DNA from: an uncultured Clostridia bacterium
Lineage (GTDB): Bacteria > Bacillota_A > Clostridia > Christensenellales > Aristaeellaceae
DNA: 6,274 nt
Direction: 5' to 3'
Assembly (NCBI GenBank): GCA_934645275.1
Contig: CAKUDW010000122.1
Span: 1-6,274, forward strand
The notes below the pieces were generated by a model, which ran no database searches, was not told the DNA's origin, and worked only from the letters and a program-made list of their open reading frames with translations. The stretch's first letter is position 1; each line of letters opens with the position of its first letter. Shown in pieces: positions 5,528-6,274 of the stretch. The position numbers and the translations under genes were made by a program.

Positions 5528-5980
5528 ATGAAGGTTATTCTGCTTCAGGACATCAAGGGAACGGGTAAAAAGGATCAGATTCTTGAAATTTCGGACGGCT
5601 ATGCGCGCAACTACCTCCTGCCCCGCAAGCTGGCCCGCGAAGCGACCGCAGAGGCGCTCAATTCCGTCGAGCGTTCCCGCAGCGCAGACAAGCACCGCGA
5701 GGACGTAAAGCGTGCTGAGGCTGAAAAGCTTGCGCGCGATCTTAAGGGCAAGGTCGTTCAGCTGAGCGTGCGCGGCGGCGAAAACGGCAAAATCTACGGT
5801 TCCGTCACCAACGACCAAATTGCTGAAGCCATGCGCGAACAGCTGGGTATCGAAGTGGACAAGCGCAAGATCGAGGCTGAGGAGCCGATCAAGAACGCCG
5901 GTCAGGCTTTCATCAACCTGAAGCTGATGTCCGGCGTGTCCACGCGCATGATCGTAAACGTAAAGGTCGTTGCCCACTGA
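5528..5980 (+). CDS. rplI: 50S ribosomal protein L9 (bL9)
   Basis: The 150-residue product matches bL9 in full length. The N-terminal rRNA-binding domain is MKVILLQDIKGTGKK followed by the signature DGYARNYLLPRKLA (23-36). A long charged connecting helix of about 40-75 is rich in Arg, Glu, Lys and Ala. The C-terminal domain contains GKIYGSVT and ends VNVKVVAH. bL9 binds domain V of 23S rRNA near the L1 stalk and projects from the 50S subunit, influencing frame maintenance and collisions between ribosomes. GGAGGG lies 7 bases before the ATG. dnaB begins 18 bases after the stop, so the two are co-transcribed, as in many Bacillota where rplI precedes the replicative helicase gene. Confidence 0.97.
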   Translation: MKVILLQDIKGTGKKDQILEISDGYARNYLLPRKLAREATAEALNSVERSRSADKHREDVKRAEAEKLARDLKGKVVQLSVRGGENGKIYGSVTNDQIAEAMREQLGIEVDKRKIEAEEPIKNAGQAFINLKLMSGVSTRMIVNVKVVAH

Positions 5981-5998
5981 GCCGAAGGAGTTTCATAA

Positions 5999-6274
5999 AT
6001 GGAAGATTACATTCCCGCTCCGGCTGCACAGGGCGTGCCATGTCATCCAGAATCGGAACGCAGCGTGCTGGGCGCGATGCTTCGTTCGCACGAGGCATCG
6101 CTGCTGGCGCTTGAAAGCCTTCAGCCCATCGACTTTTATGACCCTGCCAACCGCGAAATTTATGCCGCGATGCAGGCCATCGTCGTATCCGGTCAGCCGA
6201 TTGACCTGGTAACGCTGGATGAAGAGCTGTGCCGCCGCGGCAAACTGGACGCGGTGGGCGGCGCGGCCTATCTG
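5999..6274 (+). CDS. dnaB: Replicative DNA helicase DnaB, N-terminal part (partial)
   Basis: The first 92 codons are present and the frame is open at the right edge. The product begins MEDYIPAPAAQGVPCHPESE and continues with the DnaB N-terminal domain pattern: ERSVLGAML (20-28), DFYDPANREIYAAM (45-58), PIDLVTLDEEL (67-77) and a terminal VGGAAYL. This helical domain forms the trimer-of-dimers collar that contacts primase and the helicase loader. The RecA-like ATPase domain lies beyond the window. AAGGAG ends 8 bases before the ATG at 5999. The equivalent gene is called dnaC in Bacillus subtilis. No separate promoter is visible in the 18-base gap after rplI. Confidence 0.95.
   Translation, partial: MEDYIPAPAAQGVPCHPESERSVLGAMLRSHEASLLALESLQPIDFYDPANREIYAAMQAIVVSGQPIDLVTLDEELCRRGKLDAVGGAAYL

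Noticed and set aside
5970..6212. An 80-codon plus-strand frame overlapping the end of rplI
   Set aside because: It is out of frame with dnaB, which starts at 5999 with a good ribosome-binding site and clear DnaB sequence.

Overview
The window looks like a chromosomal segment of a GC-rich Bacillota bacterium, most likely in Clostridia. That placement is inferred from three things: an rplI-dnaB gene pair, an EF-G2-type elongation factor G paralog with clostridial-style motifs, and a secreted CAP/Big2 protein. Shine-Dalgarno sites are strong, and several promoters carry extended -10 elements. I see no mobile element, CRISPR array, tRNA or rRNA.

Layout, left to right. Positions 1-158 are a regulatory region. 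A minus-strand promoter overlaps a weak plus-strand one, and a short minus-strand reading frame leaves the window at the left edge. Positions 159-1379 (+) encode a short, divergent enolase that keeps every catalytic residue I could place. It converges on a secreted CAP-domain protein with a C-terminal Big2 domain (2671-1439, minus), and the two share a long perfect hairpin at 1383-1426. Positions 2672-2903 form a divergent promoter region. Its plus-strand leader holds a possible 19-residue open frame with a zinc-knuckle-like FCxxCG motif, and a hairpin over the end of that frame. Positions 2904-4985 (+) encode the EF-G paralog, which has altered GTPase motifs, and a textbook intrinsic terminator follows. 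Positions 5044-5397 have no convincing gene and may hold a decayed reading frame. A strong promoter at 5398-5427 then drives rplI (bL9) and dnaB (replicative helicase), which runs off the right edge.

The genes do not form one pathway. The EF-G paralog, bL9 and DnaB belong to translation and replication, enolase to glycolysis, and the CAP protein acts outside the membrane. Each of the first three genes appears to be its own transcription unit; rplI and dnaB form an operon. The best candidates for something new are the modified GTPase core of the EF-G paralog, its odd leader with the CxxC micro-ORF and hairpin, and the shortened enolase. No complete novel multi-gene system is visible.
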